Numbered from the stretch's first letter, positions 23,939 to 32,891 are shown. The stretch is DNA of 64,000 bases from PLanc-01 sp035342095 (GCA_035342095.1 DAOQWL010000013.1:27129-91128); one strand, 5' to 3'. The notes: generated by a model from the sequence alone, not told the origin. Translations and numbers: made by a program.

Positions 23939-24610
23939 TCAGTGCCTCCGCTGCTTGTAGATGACCCGCGCGTCGCCGGTGAAGTCCTTGTCGATCACCA
24001 CGTCCGGGGCCAGGTCGATCAGGATGTCTTCCCGACTGGACGCCAGGATCAGCGTGGTCTGCGTCCTGGCCGGGCCGTGCGAGACGCGCTGCTTGACGAA
24101 CCGGTGGACGTTGAATGCGACGGTGGCTGCGGTAATGCGGTCCAGCTCGCTGCAGAACTCGTCGGCAAACACGAACGGTCGGCCCGAGACGAGGGCTTGC
24201 GCCAGGCGGAAGCGGTACTTCTGCCCTTCGCTCAGTCTCGAAGGTCGGTTCAGAATGCTGAACACGTCGCCCAGTCCGACCATGCTGAGCGTCCGCAGAC
24301 TGGCGAGGATGTCGTCCTGGAAGCAGTCGATGACGGTCCGGTCGTCCGCGAGCGTCACGCCGGAAAGACTGATCGCGTCCGAAACGGGAACGCACTGCTG
24401 GAGCTCCCGCAGCAGGACGCTCTTGCCGGCCCCCGAGGGACCCATGATGTACACGATGTCCCCCGGCGCGATGTCCACGGCGCAGCGGTGGTGCGGGGCC
24501 CGCTCGCTGAGCCGGTCGATGGTCAGCCCGAACATCCGACAGACCTGAACCGCGCGATCGCTCAACGGTCCCTGCCAGGCGAATTGCTTCGAAACAGTGT
24601 ACGTCGTCAT
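23939..24610 (-). CDS. ABC-type ATPase without membrane partner
   Basis: The 223-residue start at ATG 24610 has AGGAGGGA just upstream. All ABC ATPase motifs are present: Walker A GPSGAGKS (57-64), signature LSEGQ (126-130), Walker B FVFADE (146-151, Glu151), and a switch-like LASS. The sequence before Walker A (FGLTIDRLSERAPHHRCAVD) is divergent. No permease gene is nearby, so a transport role is unlikely. A DNA-associated or regulatory ATPase acting with the following GNAT and ParB-like genes is more plausible but is inference. Confidence 0.78.
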   Translation of the reverse strand: MTTYTVSKQFAWQGPLSDRAVQVCRMFGLTIDRLSERAPHHRCAVDIAPGDIVYIMGPSGAGKSVLLRELQQCVPVSDAISLSGVTLADDRTVIDCFQDDILASLRTLSMVGLGDVFSILNRPSRLSEGQKYRFRLAQALVSGRPFVFADEFCSELDRITAATVAFNVHRFVKQRVSHGPARTQTTLILASSREDILIDLAPDVVIDKDFTGDARVIYKQRRH

Positions 24611-24678
24611 GCGAAATCCCTCCTGTTCTGCGGCGGGCATGGCCCACCCCACATGCTCGTTCTTCGTGCTCTGGGTCC

Positions 24679-24696
24679 TCTGTGTCTGTGTGGTGC
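24679..24696. repeat. Copy of the CTCTGTGTCTGTGTGGTG repeat
   Basis: Exact match to 17461-17478. It lies between the HTH gene and the ABC-ATPase gene. Confidence 0.55.
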
Positions 24697-24699
24697 GTC

Positions 24700-25122
24700 T
24701 CATCTTGCCTCCTGGGATCGCGCGACCTGCCGGGCCTTCTCGACGATCATGCGGGCGCGGTAACAGCAGATCCGATGGTCCCGGCAAATCCGCTGGAGCG
24801 ACAGTCCGCGGACGAAGTGGTCGCGGATGACCGCCCTCTCCAGATCGCTGAATCCCCAGCGATCGTCCAGGCACAGGCTGTACGTTGGGTCCGAGAGCCT
24901 GCGGATCATCCTGCGAATTCGCCGGCCCACGGAGGAGCGGTTCATACCGGTCAGGCGGGCAAGCTGATGGAAGCTGCACCCGGCCTGGATGTACGTCATC
25001 AGCAGCGTCCTATCGTCGCCGACGAGCAGGTCCGCCAGGGGTCTGAGGCGGTCCGCTTCGTCCCGCAGCGTCCTCGCTTCATACAGGTCCAACTCCGCCA
25101 GTTGCGCGCTGAGCCGTCGCAT
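24700..25122 (-). CDS. Sigma-factor-like helix-turn-helix protein
   Basis: The 140-residue start at ATG 25122 (MRRLSAQLAELDLYEAR) is favoured by GAGAGGTGAGAG upstream; a longer in-frame start at 25221 lacks support. Two helix-turn-helix segments are apparent: CSFHQLARLTGMNRSSVGRR and a region-4-like FSDLERAVIRDHFVRGLSLQ continuing RICRDHRICCYRARMI. It is first in the minus-strand ATPase-GNAT-ParB run and may be its transcriptional regulator. Confidence 0.62.
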   Translation of the reverse strand: MRRLSAQLAELDLYEARTLRDEADRLRPLADLLVGDDRTLLMTYIQAGCSFHQLARLTGMNRSSVGRRIRRMIRRLSDPTYSLCLDDRWGFSDLERAVIRDHFVRGLSLQRICRDHRICCYRARMIVEKARQVARSQEAR

Positions 25123-25654
25123 TCTCTCACCTCTCAAACACGTCGAGCCACCCAACCAGGTGTCGTATCTCGCCCGGGCCTCGCTGGCCCCGGTCGCAGT
25201 TCCATACACAACCAACCACATCGATATGTTACCTTCTGCTGCCTATGTGTCAATCGTTTTGTTGTCTAAATATTGAATATTATGATGTATCCACCATAAC
25301 TGCCGTATTCACACGGACTTAGGGAGGCAAAAAAAACACACTCGGCCAAAAAAAAGAATAGGGATCATCCGGTTGCCGGGAGATCGCCGTGGAGCCCCCC
25401 CCCCCACATGGCATCGCCGGAATTCTCTTGCCATTTCACCACGGCGCGGTACGATAAGACAGGAACGATTCGTCGGCCCGTTCGGGCTGCAAAATGACGA
25501 GATCTGTTCTCCGCGGTTTCGCCAAGCGGCGAGGACCGGGGGCGAAGCGAGAGGGCAGAGGAGACCGTGGGCACGATGCCTGTGCGATGCATTCGTGAGG
25601 GATCGATACTCTTGGGGTCACAACGTGTGGTCTTTTTGAACAGGAGGATGTCCA
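25123..25654. other. Intergenic stretch with A/T-rich promoter-like region and homopolymers
   Basis: Bases 25222-25310 are unusually AT-rich for the window (TGTCTAAATATTGAATATTA) and probably hold the promoter of the minus-strand phage operon. Two runs of eight A lie at about 25328-25358. An 11-C tract is at 25395-25405. The part before 25655 can form small GC hairpins (e.g. GCCCGTTCGGGC near 25478) and ends with the ribosome-binding site CAGGAGGA. No known riboswitch was recognised. Confidence 0.45.
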
Positions 25655-26266
25655 ATGAACCGAGTCCATTTCTGTTCCGTTGCGGCGGTGTTGCTTTTGT
25701 CGAGCGTCGCCGGCGCCAGCCTGATCGTACATGAGTACGTGCCCGACCAGAAGGTTACCCTGGACACGACCACGGGAAAGCACTGGTATTGGGATATCGC
25801 GACCTTCGTCGGCAGTACCTACGACCAGCAGATTCTCGCTATCGAAGGACTGGGCACCTACGGCAACATCGCCGGCGGCTGGCGCATGGCCACCTACGCG
25901 GACATCGAGGAGTTGTGGGCGTATGACGGCTGGGACCTGCTGGCGTCATTCAACCAGACGTGGGCAACGCCCATGACCGCCGGCGGATTCTTGGGGCGAT
26001 ACGACAATGCCGCCTCGACCGACTCCCATTACTTGCTCAGCGTCTCCCTCAGTATTCTGATGCCGGAGCCATTCAAGTCAGCCCTGCCGGGAAGTGAGTT
26101 TCTGGACTCCTATCTCCTGTATCCAGGACCCGATCAGGGGTTGCCCGTGGGGGCGTTTGTGGTCAGCGACGCCGCGGTGGTTCCCGCCCCCGGGGCACTG
26201 GTGCTGGGCGTGATTGGGGTGCTGTCGTCCTTGCGGGGCGCCAGGAGACTGCGTCGGCGCAGTTGA
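25655..26266 (+). CDS. PEP-CTERM protein
   Basis: The 203-residue protein has a signal peptide (about 1-21, ending AGA). A beta-rich body includes WRMATYADIEELWAYDGWD, seen in some exported DUF1566-like proteins. The C-terminal sorting tail has VPAPGALVLGVIGVLSSLRG followed by RRLRRR. The exosortase-type pathway would anchor or release it at the cell surface. ATG 25655 follows CAGGAGGATGTCCA. Function unknown. Confidence 0.78.
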   Translation: MNRVHFCSVAAVLLLSSVAGASLIVHEYVPDQKVTLDTTTGKHWYWDIATFVGSTYDQQILAIEGLGTYGNIAGGWRMATYADIEELWAYDGWDLLASFNQTWATPMTAGGFLGRYDNAASTDSHYLLSVSLSILMPEPFKSALPGSEFLDSYLLYPGPDQGLPVGAFVVSDAAVVPAPGALVLGVIGVLSSLRGARRLRRRS

Positions 26267-26429
26267 CGACCCGCGACCGCAGTATGGATGGCGCCCTGCG
26301 TCACAGGCTCGGCCGCAAGGGCAAACGCGGTGCTGCCTGTCACCCGCAGGTGGTGTGATTTCACTCGTGTGGCGCGCCGCTGGGCGGATCTCCTATCCAT
26401 TCGAGACCCTCAGACCGGCGCACGAGAAA

Positions 26430-26458
26430 GGGGCTGCGAGTTCGAGTCTCACAGCCCC
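26430..26458. terminator. Bidirectional terminator-type hairpin between convergent PEP-CTERM genes
   Basis: GGGGCTG pairs with CAGCCCC, extended by GAG/CTC, around TTCGAGT. It is preceded by AAA on one side and lies midway between the two convergent genes. Confidence 0.55.
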
Positions 26459-26489
26459 TGGAATCACTGTGGTTGTTCCGGCGACGGGA

Positions 26490-26990
26490 TTAGAGCGACC
26501 GGCGACGACGGAGCCAGCCGACCAGGCCGGTGCCGAGCGTACCCAGCAGGACCGCGCCGGGGACCGGCACGGACGGAACCGCGCTCGTCAATTGCGTGTA
26601 GAATCCCGCCGGGACGCCGCCGGCTCCATCGCCCTGAACTGTCAGACTGTGGGCACCCGACACCAACAGGACTTCCCCGCCGGAGTACAGAGAGCTGACC
26701 CACCCATCCTCCCCGTCGCCGGAGAAACCGGTGGGATCGCCAACGTAGGACGCAGTCGTCGTCAGAATAAGCGTCCCGAAGTCGTAGACATAGTAGGTAT
26801 CGCCCACTACATACTGGTCCGTGATCCTGAAGTAGGCAGGCGCCGCCAAGTCGTAGACGTAGGGCGAGCCGGAGGAATCAACGAAACTCGCTGAGATCTG
26901 GTCGTAGTCCCAGCCCGCGTCCAGAACCGGAGCAGCCGAAGCGGTGCCAACCATCATCGCCACGAAACACAATGCCAACAGCTTCTTCAT
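26490..26990 (-). CDS. PEP-CTERM protein
   Basis: The 166-residue start at ATG 26990 is set by GAGGAGA upstream. Residues 1-19 form a signal peptide ending SASA. The mature part is a beta-rich domain (DAGWDYDQISASFVDSSGSP; YYVYDFGTLILTTT) like short exported lectin-fold proteins. The tail VPVPGAVLLGTLGTGLVGWL-RRRR is a PEP-CTERM-type signal. It is convergent with the PEP-CTERM gene at 25655. Confidence 0.78.
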   Translation of the reverse strand: MKKLLALCFVAMMVGTASAAPVLDAGWDYDQISASFVDSSGSPYVYDLAAPAYFRITDQYVVGDTYYVYDFGTLILTTTASYVGDPTGFSGDGEDGWVSSLYSGGEVLLVSGAHSLTVQGDGAGGVPAGFYTQLTSAVPSVPVPGAVLLGTLGTGLVGWLRRRRSL

Positions 26991-27380
26991 CACCAATCTC
27001 CTCAGACAAAACCTGTTTGTTCATTCCCGGCAGACACGTGTCTGTCCGGATGTACAGTCAGCGCACCCTGTCCGGGGACCCACGCAGGAACCACACTGCA
27101 GGAATACCACCCTCTCTCCCTCGCGTCCTCGCAGAACTCACGTATAGGACATTACTATACCAGAAATACCAACACATGTCAAAGGCAAATCCAAGGAACC
27201 TTTCTGCAAACAGCCAAAGGCCGATAAAGAGTGCACTGCGCACCCCCGGCCGCGCCGCCACGTTGGTTTCATTTGATTTTTTTCCGGAGATGCGCATCAT
27301 AACAAGTGGGAGCAGCAACCGATGCCTCTGCTTTCGCAGGGCAGCTCTGCGAAGGCTGACGATGTGAGAAAGGAGTGCGG
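26991..27380. other. Gene-free divergent intergenic region
   Basis: It separates the minus-strand PEP-CTERM gene from the plus-strand zinc-ribbon gene. It contains an AT-richer part around 27140-27180 (GGACATTACTATACCAG), a TTGATTTTTTT run near 27275, and a GCAGGGCAGCTCTGC hairpin near 27340. Promoters are expected; none is clear. Confidence 0.35.
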
Positions 27381-27926
27381 ATGGACCGGATCGATCCGAG
27401 ACACGAGCAGACGCGCAGGACCCTGCGGCGGGTCGGGGTCTCCCTGATGATCGTCGGCGGGAGCCTGTTTGCGATGGGGATTGCCAGCTTCTTCCTGGCC
27501 ATCGGCGGGATGGAGCCGCCTCGCTACTTCTGGTGTGCATTCGTCGGGATGCCGATTGGGTTCGTGGGGTTGGTCCTGAGCTCCTATGGGTTCATGGGCT
27601 CGATCATGAGGTACTCAGCCGGGGAGATGGCCCCCGTCGGGAAGGACACGTTCAACTACATGGCTCATGGCACGAAGGACGGGATCAAGACCGTCGCCTC
27701 CGCGATCGGGGAAGGTCTGCGAACCGGCGCCCCGGCGTCCGACGGCGAAGTCCAGATCCGCTGTCACAAGTGCAATCACGCCAACGCGCCGGAGTCGAAG
27801 TTCTGCAGCGCGTGCGGCGCTTCGCTCGGGAAGACGAAGCCCTGTCCGGCGTGCCATGAGCTGAACGACCCCGACGCGAAGTTCTGCGACAATTGCGGCC
27901 GACCGACGAGCACGCCGGGAGCATAG
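27381..27926 (+). CDS. Membrane protein with double zinc ribbon
   Basis: The 181-residue start at ATG 27381 follows AAGGAG (27370-27375). Two transmembrane helices lie at about 19-43 (VSLMIVGGSLFAMGIASFFL) and 52-74. The C-terminus has two zinc ribbons (CHKCNHANAPESKFCSACGA and CPACHELNDPDAKFCDNCGR), the DZR pattern. These probably mediate protein contacts at the cytoplasmic face. Specific role unknown. Confidence 0.72.
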   Translation: MDRIDPRHEQTRRTLRRVGVSLMIVGGSLFAMGIASFFLAIGGMEPPRYFWCAFVGMPIGFVGLVLSSYGFMGSIMRYSAGEMAPVGKDTFNYMAHGTKDGIKTVASAIGEGLRTGAPASDGEVQIRCHKCNHANAPESKFCSACGASLGKTKPCPACHELNDPDAKFCDNCGRPTSTPGA

Positions 27927-28075
27927 AATCCCTCGCCACACAGACGCCGGCAAGCGTGGACAAAACCTGTCGAACCATGGCGTTGGGCCGCCCAAGTCGG
28001 TATGATGGGGTCCAGGCGGGGCACACGCCGGGTGCGGCCCCCCATCATGCGGCCTGTTACTGGAGGATTCCTGCA

Positions 28076-28639
28076 ATGGCAAAGCGTGTAGACAGCAAGA
28101 GCGTGCTGCTCGGCGCCGTGTTGGGCGGCGCCCTGTGCGTGCTGATCGGTGCGGCGGCGAACCCCTCCAGCGGGCCCGTCGGGCGTTTTCAGATCGCGTG
28201 CATGCAGAACGGAGCGTACCTGGCCGACACGACCACCGGCCAGGTCTGGCATCACAGCGAACGGGAGTTCCGTGCCCCCAAACCTCGGACCGGGAGCGTG
28301 TCGGAGAAGCCGGCGGCGGGACACCTGTCGGAGCCGGCGGCGCCCGTCGTCCAGGATCGCAGGACCGAATCTCGCGTCCGGGCAGGCTCGGCCGGATTCG
28401 TCGGAGCGTGGGTCCTGACCCATCCGACTGAGGGCCAGCTCGGCATTCGGATCGAGCCCGAGGGACGGGCCGTCCTCACTGAGGGCAACAAGAGCTGGGA
28501 CGGGAAATGGCGGATCGAAGGCAACCAGATCACCATCGTCACCGAGCAGGAGACCGTCACCGCTCAGCTCGACGACCAGGACCGGCTCCTCGTGAAAGAA
28601 GGCAGCAGCGAACCGATCGCCTTCAAGCGGGCCCCGTAG
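28076..28639 (+). CDS. Membrane-anchored hypothetical protein with small beta-barrel domain
   Basis: The 187-residue start at ATG 28076 follows GGAGG (28062-28066). A hydrophobic N-terminal anchor (VLLGAVLGGALCVLIGAAAN) is followed by a Pro/Ala/Glu-rich linker. A C-terminal domain of about 80 residues (FVGAWVLTHPTEGQLGIRIE; WDGKWRIEGNQITIV) resembles the small lipocalin-like TIGR03066 domain frequent in planctomycetes. It ends 9 bp before the convergent subtilase gene. Confidence 0.6.
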   Translation: MAKRVDSKSVLLGAVLGGALCVLIGAAANPSSGPVGRFQIACMQNGAYLADTTTGQVWHHSEREFRAPKPRTGSVSEKPAAGHLSEPAAPVVQDRRTESRVRAGSAGFVGAWVLTHPTEGQLGIRIEPEGRAVLTEGNKSWDGKWRIEGNQITIVTEQETVTAQLDDQDRLLVKEGSSEPIAFKRAP

Positions 28640-28648
28640 CGTGCGTTG

Positions 28649-30451
28649 TCACGGCTGCTTGACCACGATCGATTCTGTGTCGGTTGCGTCTCCATAAGTG
28701 GCATCGGCCTTGAATGTGACCGACGGGATCTTCTTGCCGATGTTGCCGGAGTTGAACACGCAAGTACCGCTGGCGTCGGTTAGTTTGCTGGCGAAAATGC
28801 CGAGTTCCACCCAGTTCCCAGCGACTGTGGCGCCCTCCACCAGGTTGCCGTCTCCGTCTTTGACTGTGGCCGTGACCATCGCTGTCCACTTCTGCGAGTT
28901 GACCCGAGAGGCACTGCTGGTCAGACTCAAGACGATTGTGCCGCCGCTGCCGGGATCGGTGACGGTCACGCTCTTGCTGAGGATGCCACTGGCTCCCCCA
29001 TCATCCGTGACTGTGAGCGTTACGGCGTATGTACCCGCGACCGCATACGTGTGGGTGACGGTCACTCCACTGCCACTCGCACCGTCACCGAAACTCCAGT
29101 CATAACTGACGATGGACCCGTCGGAATCCCACGAGGCGGAGGCATTGAAGCTGGCCGACAGGCCATCCACTGTGAATGTGAACATAGCGGTCGGAGCTAT
29201 GTTGCCGCTGGAACCAGCCGGGTAGATCGAATACCCAAGGTTCTCCCAGTGACTATCGGGATCGTTCTTGACAGACAGACCATCGCTGCTGTCCTGTGCG
29301 ACGGCGATAAAGGAACCCGGTGCCGCGATGTCCAACGCCAGCAGCCCCGCCGCATGGGGCGCCGCCATGCTGGTCCCGCTCATCGTGGCCGTGCCGCCGC
29401 CCATGTAGGTCGAGAGGATGTCCACGCCGGGCAGGAGATACGCAATCGCGCCTTTCTTGCTGTAGTTGCTGAAACTGGCGAAGGAGTCGTCCGGCCCGTA
29501 GCTGGTCGGGCCGCCGGCGCCGCCTGGTTTGCCGTCGGAATCCGCCATGGCCGAGATGGTCAGGACGTTATCGAGAACACCGCCATAGGCAGCAGGGATG
29601 TAGTCATCGCCGCCGCCGTACACACCGTCAGGACCGTAGACATCCGCGTGGTTGTTACCGGCGGAAACCGAAAAGGTCACAGGGCACTTGCTCATAGCCT
29701 CGTAAAGCAGTGTGCTCGTACCCTGCCCGCCAAGACTCATGTTGGCCACCTGGATGGGAGGGTCAAATCCTGCTGCATGCGATGTCACCCAGTCGATGCC
29801 GGCGGCTATAGCCGACAGGCTGCCCGAGCCCTGGGAATTGAGCACTTTCACCGCGTAGAGCCGAGCGCCTGGGGCCACCCCGACCACGCCCATGTCGTTG
29901 TTCATGGCCGCGGCGATGCCGGCGCAGTGCGTACCATGGCCGTTGTCATCATCGAAGGTGTTGTCCGACCTCAGTCTGAACCCCTGTGTGTAGTAGTGGA
30001 TGCCATTGACCGCGTCCACGTTCAGATCGGGATGGTCCAGGTCGATGCCTGTGTCGATAATGGCGATCCCGACGCGGCGGCAGTCAATGAGTACTGCACT
30101 GACGCCCTCGGCGTCGATTCGATCCACACCGGTGGGAACCGTCTGGGCGCACGTGTGGAAGACGAGATCGTATTCGACGTCTACCACGCCACGCTGCGTC
30201 CGCAAGTTGGCGATGGCAATCCCCGGCGGCACCTGAATGCAGAACGCATTCACCGTGTTGTAGACGTAGGTGAGCGTTCCACCGGTGGCCTCGACAGCGG
30301 CTTGGCCGACAGCAAGGGCATCTTCGGAATCGCCGACGCGGCAGATGAAGCTGCCGGGCACGAATGTGCCGGCCGGTGGTTGCGCCCAAGCAGTTGGGAG
30401 AACCGACAATAGGACCGCCAGCATAACTCCGCAGGACATCTTCTGAGACAT
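28649..30451 (-). CDS. Secreted subtilisin-like serine protease with PKD domain
   Basis: The 600-residue start at ATG 30451 follows GGAGGTG. A signal peptide (1-23) and an inhibitor-I9-like propeptide (about 30-105) precede the S8 catalytic domain. Asp133 is in IAIIDTGIDLDH, His172 in NGHGTHCAG, the oxyanion Asn in SAGNN (about 266) and Ser361 in MSGTSMAAPHAAG. A PKD domain follows (about 410-490, SWDSDGSIVSYDWSFGDG), then an Ig-like C-terminal domain. It is probably exported and degrades extracellular protein. Confidence 0.9.
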   Translation of the reverse strand: MSQKMSCGVMLAVLLSVLPTAWAQPPAGTFVPGSFICRVGDSEDALAVGQAAVEATGGTLTYVYNTVNAFCIQVPPGIAIANLRTQRGVVDVEYDLVFHTCAQTVPTGVDRIDAEGVSAVLIDCRRVGIAIIDTGIDLDHPDLNVDAVNGIHYYTQGFRLRSDNTFDDDNGHGTHCAGIAAAMNNDMGVVGVAPGARLYAVKVLNSQGSGSLSAIAAGIDWVTSHAAGFDPPIQVANMSLGGQGTSTLLYEAMSKCPVTFSVSAGNNHADVYGPDGVYGGGDDYIPAAYGGVLDNVLTISAMADSDGKPGGAGGPTSYGPDDSFASFSNYSKKGAIAYLLPGVDILSTYMGGGTATMSGTSMAAPHAAGLLALDIAAPGSFIAVAQDSSDGLSVKNDPDSHWENLGYSIYPAGSSGNIAPTAMFTFTVDGLSASFNASASWDSDGSIVSYDWSFGDGASGSGVTVTHTYAVAGTYAVTLTVTDDGGASGILSKSVTVTDPGSGGTIVLSLTSSASRVNSQKWTAMVTATVKDGDGNLVEGATVAGNWVELGIFASKLTDASGTCVFNSGNIGKKIPSVTFKADATYGDATDTESIVVKQP

Positions 30452-30575
30452 GGTGCACCTCCAAGAAGAGTATTCGTTCAGTCTCACTACCACAAGAGTA
30501 GTGGAGTAGAACCGCGATACCAGAGAACATCCTGGCCCTCCATCCAACACTATATCGGCCGCTCGACTTTCTGTC

Positions 30576-30592
30576 TATGCACTTTTTGCATA
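30576..30592. promoter_or_regulatory. Small palindrome upstream of the subtilase gene
   Basis: TATGCA-CTTTT-TGCATA lies about 125 bp before the subtilase start, in the 30452-30740 gap. It could be an operator. No other element was recognised in that gap. Confidence 0.3.
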
Positions 30593-30740
30593 GTGGCAGT
30601 CAATTTCTGCATTTCCGTAGGAGGATGTCTTTGGTTTTGGGCTTGCACCGAGCAGCGTTCTGGCGATGATGGTGCCTGCTGGCTCACTGTGGGCATATGC
30701 GGGTAATGTTCAGCGATGGTCCTCGTGGTAAGGGGATGCC

Positions 30741-31045
30741 ATGAGCAACGTTGGCGACGATTTTCAGCGACAGACGAAGTACCGGCCCGACGCGATGAAC
30801 AGCGAGGGATTGCAGTGGAAACTGCGGCCGGACACGTGCAAGGTCTATCCGAACAGCGCCAAGGTTATCCTGCCCACGTTCGATCCGAGCCAACCGATGG
30901 CGCTGGACGAGGTGCTGCGCAGGCGAAAGAGCGCCCGCGACTACCTGCCGACGCCCTGTTCGACGACGAGGTGAATGCGCTGATCGACGTGGATGACGTG
31001 GAGGAAAGCGTCGTCTGCATGTCGGTCGTCGGCGTCCCGGCGTAG
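30741..31045 (+). pseudogene. Remnant of SagB-type nitroreductase-like gene
   Basis: The frame from ATG 30741 encodes YRPDAMNSEGLQWKLRPDTC and MALDEVLRRRKSARDYLPTP, typical of the start of SagB/ThcOx-type dehydrogenases, then stops at 30974. In another frame, FDDEVNALIDVDD followed by EESVVCMSVVGVPA to 31045 matches the usual C-terminus of the same family. The flavin-binding middle, normally over 100 residues, is missing, so an internal deletion with frameshift has destroyed the gene. Confidence 0.62.
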
Positions 31046-31051
31046 ACCACC

Positions 31052-31408
31052 ATGCGCGATCTGGACGAACTGTTCGAGGCATTGAAGCGATCTGAGTTCC
31101 GCAGCCGGTTCCGACTGGGCGGCCGGGAGGCGGCGTACCTCCAGCAGAAGGGACTGGAGACCGTCCTCGCCCACGCGAAGGACTTCGTCGAGCGGCGTCT
31201 GGCGCCCGCGGAACCCGCCAACGACGGCAAGCAAACCCCCATGCGAAACCACCCGGTCTTCATCGCCCAACATGCGACCGCAACCTGCTGTCGCGGCTGC
31301 CTGGAGAAATGGCACGCGATTCCTAAAGGTCACGCGTTATCCGACCGAGAAGTCCAGTACGTGGTGGCCGTCATCCGACGATGGCTCTGTGACCAACAAC
31401 GCGGATGA
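31052..31408 (+). CDS. DUF4186-family protein
   Basis: The 118-residue protein matches the DUF4186 pattern closely: RSEFRSRFRLGGREAAYLQQ near the start, then RLAPAEPANDGKQTPMRNHP and FIAQHATATCCRGCLEKWHA with a CCRGC cluster and conserved His, ending in a helical VAVIRRWL. Function unknown; the His/Cys pattern suggests metal binding. It lies seven bases after the SagB-like remnant. Confidence 0.8.
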   Translation: MRDLDELFEALKRSEFRSRFRLGGREAAYLQQKGLETVLAHAKDFVERRLAPAEPANDGKQTPMRNHPVFIAQHATATCCRGCLEKWHAIPKGHALSDREVQYVVAVIRRWLCDQQRG

Positions 31409-31533
31409 CCTCCGCGGGACAACAGCCGTGGCTGCGTCCGGAAAAAACCGTTGCCGGCGTAGAGCTACGACACTATATTGACAGTCGTCGATGGGTCACG
31501 GATTATCACGAATCGATGGCATGAGGATTGGAC

Positions 31534-32511
31534 ATGGCGGAACGGAAGCCGAAGATCGTCGTCATCGGCAGCACTTACATCGACTTGGCGGTCCGGTGCT
31601 GCGAAATCCCTTCGCCGGGGCGGATCGTCAGCGGCTCGTCGCTTGCGTGCGCCCTGGCCGGTCCCGGCCCGATCCAGGCGGTCCAGGCGGCTTTGTGCCG
31701 ATGCGAGGTGTCCCTCATCAGCAAGGTCGGCGGCGATGCCTTCGCCCAGATGGCGCTCAAGGGTCTCGCGGAGTACAAGGTCGATACGGAGTACGTGTGC
31801 TTTGCGGAGTCCAAGGCCAGCGGCGTCGTCGTCACGCTGGTCAACAATGAGGGCGAGAACGCCATCTGCCACTACACCGGCGCCAACAGCGCCCTGCAGC
31901 CGGCGGATATCCTGCTGGCGGAGGAGCGGATCGCCCAGGCGGACATCTGCCTGATCCACGGGTGCCTGCCCCAGGAGGCCATCGCAGCGGCCATCCACTG
32001 TGCGGGTCTCCACAGGACCCGTGTGATCCTGAACCCCGCTCGACCCATCGAGCAGACGGACCGGCTCGGCGTGGAGTTGCCTCTGGACTACTTCGCGGCG
32101 GACGTCCTGGTGGCCAATCTGGAGGAGGCCGCGGAGATCACCGACCAGCAAGGCGCCGATATCCGCACCGCCAAGCTGATCGGCTCCGATCTGGTGGCCC
32201 GCGGCACGCACTGCGCGGTGATCACGATGGGCCGACGAGGCTGCGTCGTCGTGGACCGCAACGGCGCCGATCACATCCCCGGCTTCGCGGTGGACTGGGT
32301 GGACCGCACCGGTTGCGGGGATGCCTTCGCCGGAGCACTGGCTGCCTACTGTGCAGCGAAATACGACCTGCGCGAAGCGGTGAAGTTCGCCGGCGCCGCC
32401 GGGGCGCTGGTCTGCACCAAGTTCGGCGTTATCGAGGCCCTGCCCACCAAGGCCGAGATCATCCAACTGCTCCAGGACGAGGATATCAACCTGCTCAACC
32501 ACGGGCAGTGA
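31534..32511 (+). CDS. PfkB-family sugar kinase (ribokinase-like)
   Basis: The 325-residue start is at ATG 31534. PfkB features: IVVIGSTYIDLAVRC at the N-terminus, a modified first signature GPGPIQAVQAALC in place of GGKGANQAVAAA, SLISKVGGDAFAQ, and the second signature DRTGCGDAFAGALAAY with catalytic Asp263. It would phosphorylate a sugar or nucleoside using ATP in the cytosol. The altered first motif makes ribose less certain as substrate. It is the last host-type gene before the phage structural block. Confidence 0.82.
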   Translation: MAERKPKIVVIGSTYIDLAVRCCEIPSPGRIVSGSSLACALAGPGPIQAVQAALCRCEVSLISKVGGDAFAQMALKGLAEYKVDTEYVCFAESKASGVVVTLVNNEGENAICHYTGANSALQPADILLAEERIAQADICLIHGCLPQEAIAAAIHCAGLHRTRVILNPARPIEQTDRLGVELPLDYFAADVLVANLEEAAEITDQQGADIRTAKLIGSDLVARGTHCAVITMGRRGCVVVDRNGADHIPGFAVDWVDRTGCGDAFAGALAAYCAAKYDLREAVKFAGAAGALVCTKFGVIEALPTKAEIIQLLQDEDINLLNHGQ

Positions 32512-32891
32512 CCCTCGATCCCGACCTCACCCCAGAGACAGACCTCGTCGGGCGCATCACACACCCTCTTGGGCTCATTCGGTAGCTGTTCCGGCGCGTG
32601 ATACGCACCCCGAGAGACTCCCCCTTTGCGCGTCGCTCTGATACACCTGCACTGCACTGGGAATAGCACAATTCGTGCAACATCTGAAAACCGAAAACGC
32701 CTCCGACGCACAATTTTTTTTATTCCCTGCCCCGACTGAACTTACCGCGTTTTTCACCCTCAGCAAAACACAGATTTTTCGACAAATTCGTGCAACATCG
32801 GGCAAGGGTAGAGGGGCGCGTCAATGCGAGCGACCCGGAAATGAAGTGAAAGACGACGACGAAAAGCGACAGTCGGAAAGGACAACGGGAC
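32512..32891. other. AT-rich intergenic region with 15-bp direct repeat before the phage structural operon
   Basis: AATTCGTGCAACATC occurs at 32670-32684 and 32785-32799, 115 bp apart, in a stretch with runs of T (CAATTTTTTTTATTCC). This is the likely promoter and control region of the portal-led operon; the repeats could be operators or an att/ori-type site. No gene is seen. Confidence 0.5.

Noticed and set aside
26430..26470. A tRNA-like 3' end (TTCGAGT loop followed by CAGCCCC)
   Set aside because: No matching 5' acceptor, D arm or anticodon arm is present upstream; the hairpin is better explained as a terminator between convergent genes.
30570..30595. A sigma-54-type promoter (GCAC...TTGCA)
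   Set aside because: The spacing between the two elements is two bases too short and the GG of the -24 element is absent.
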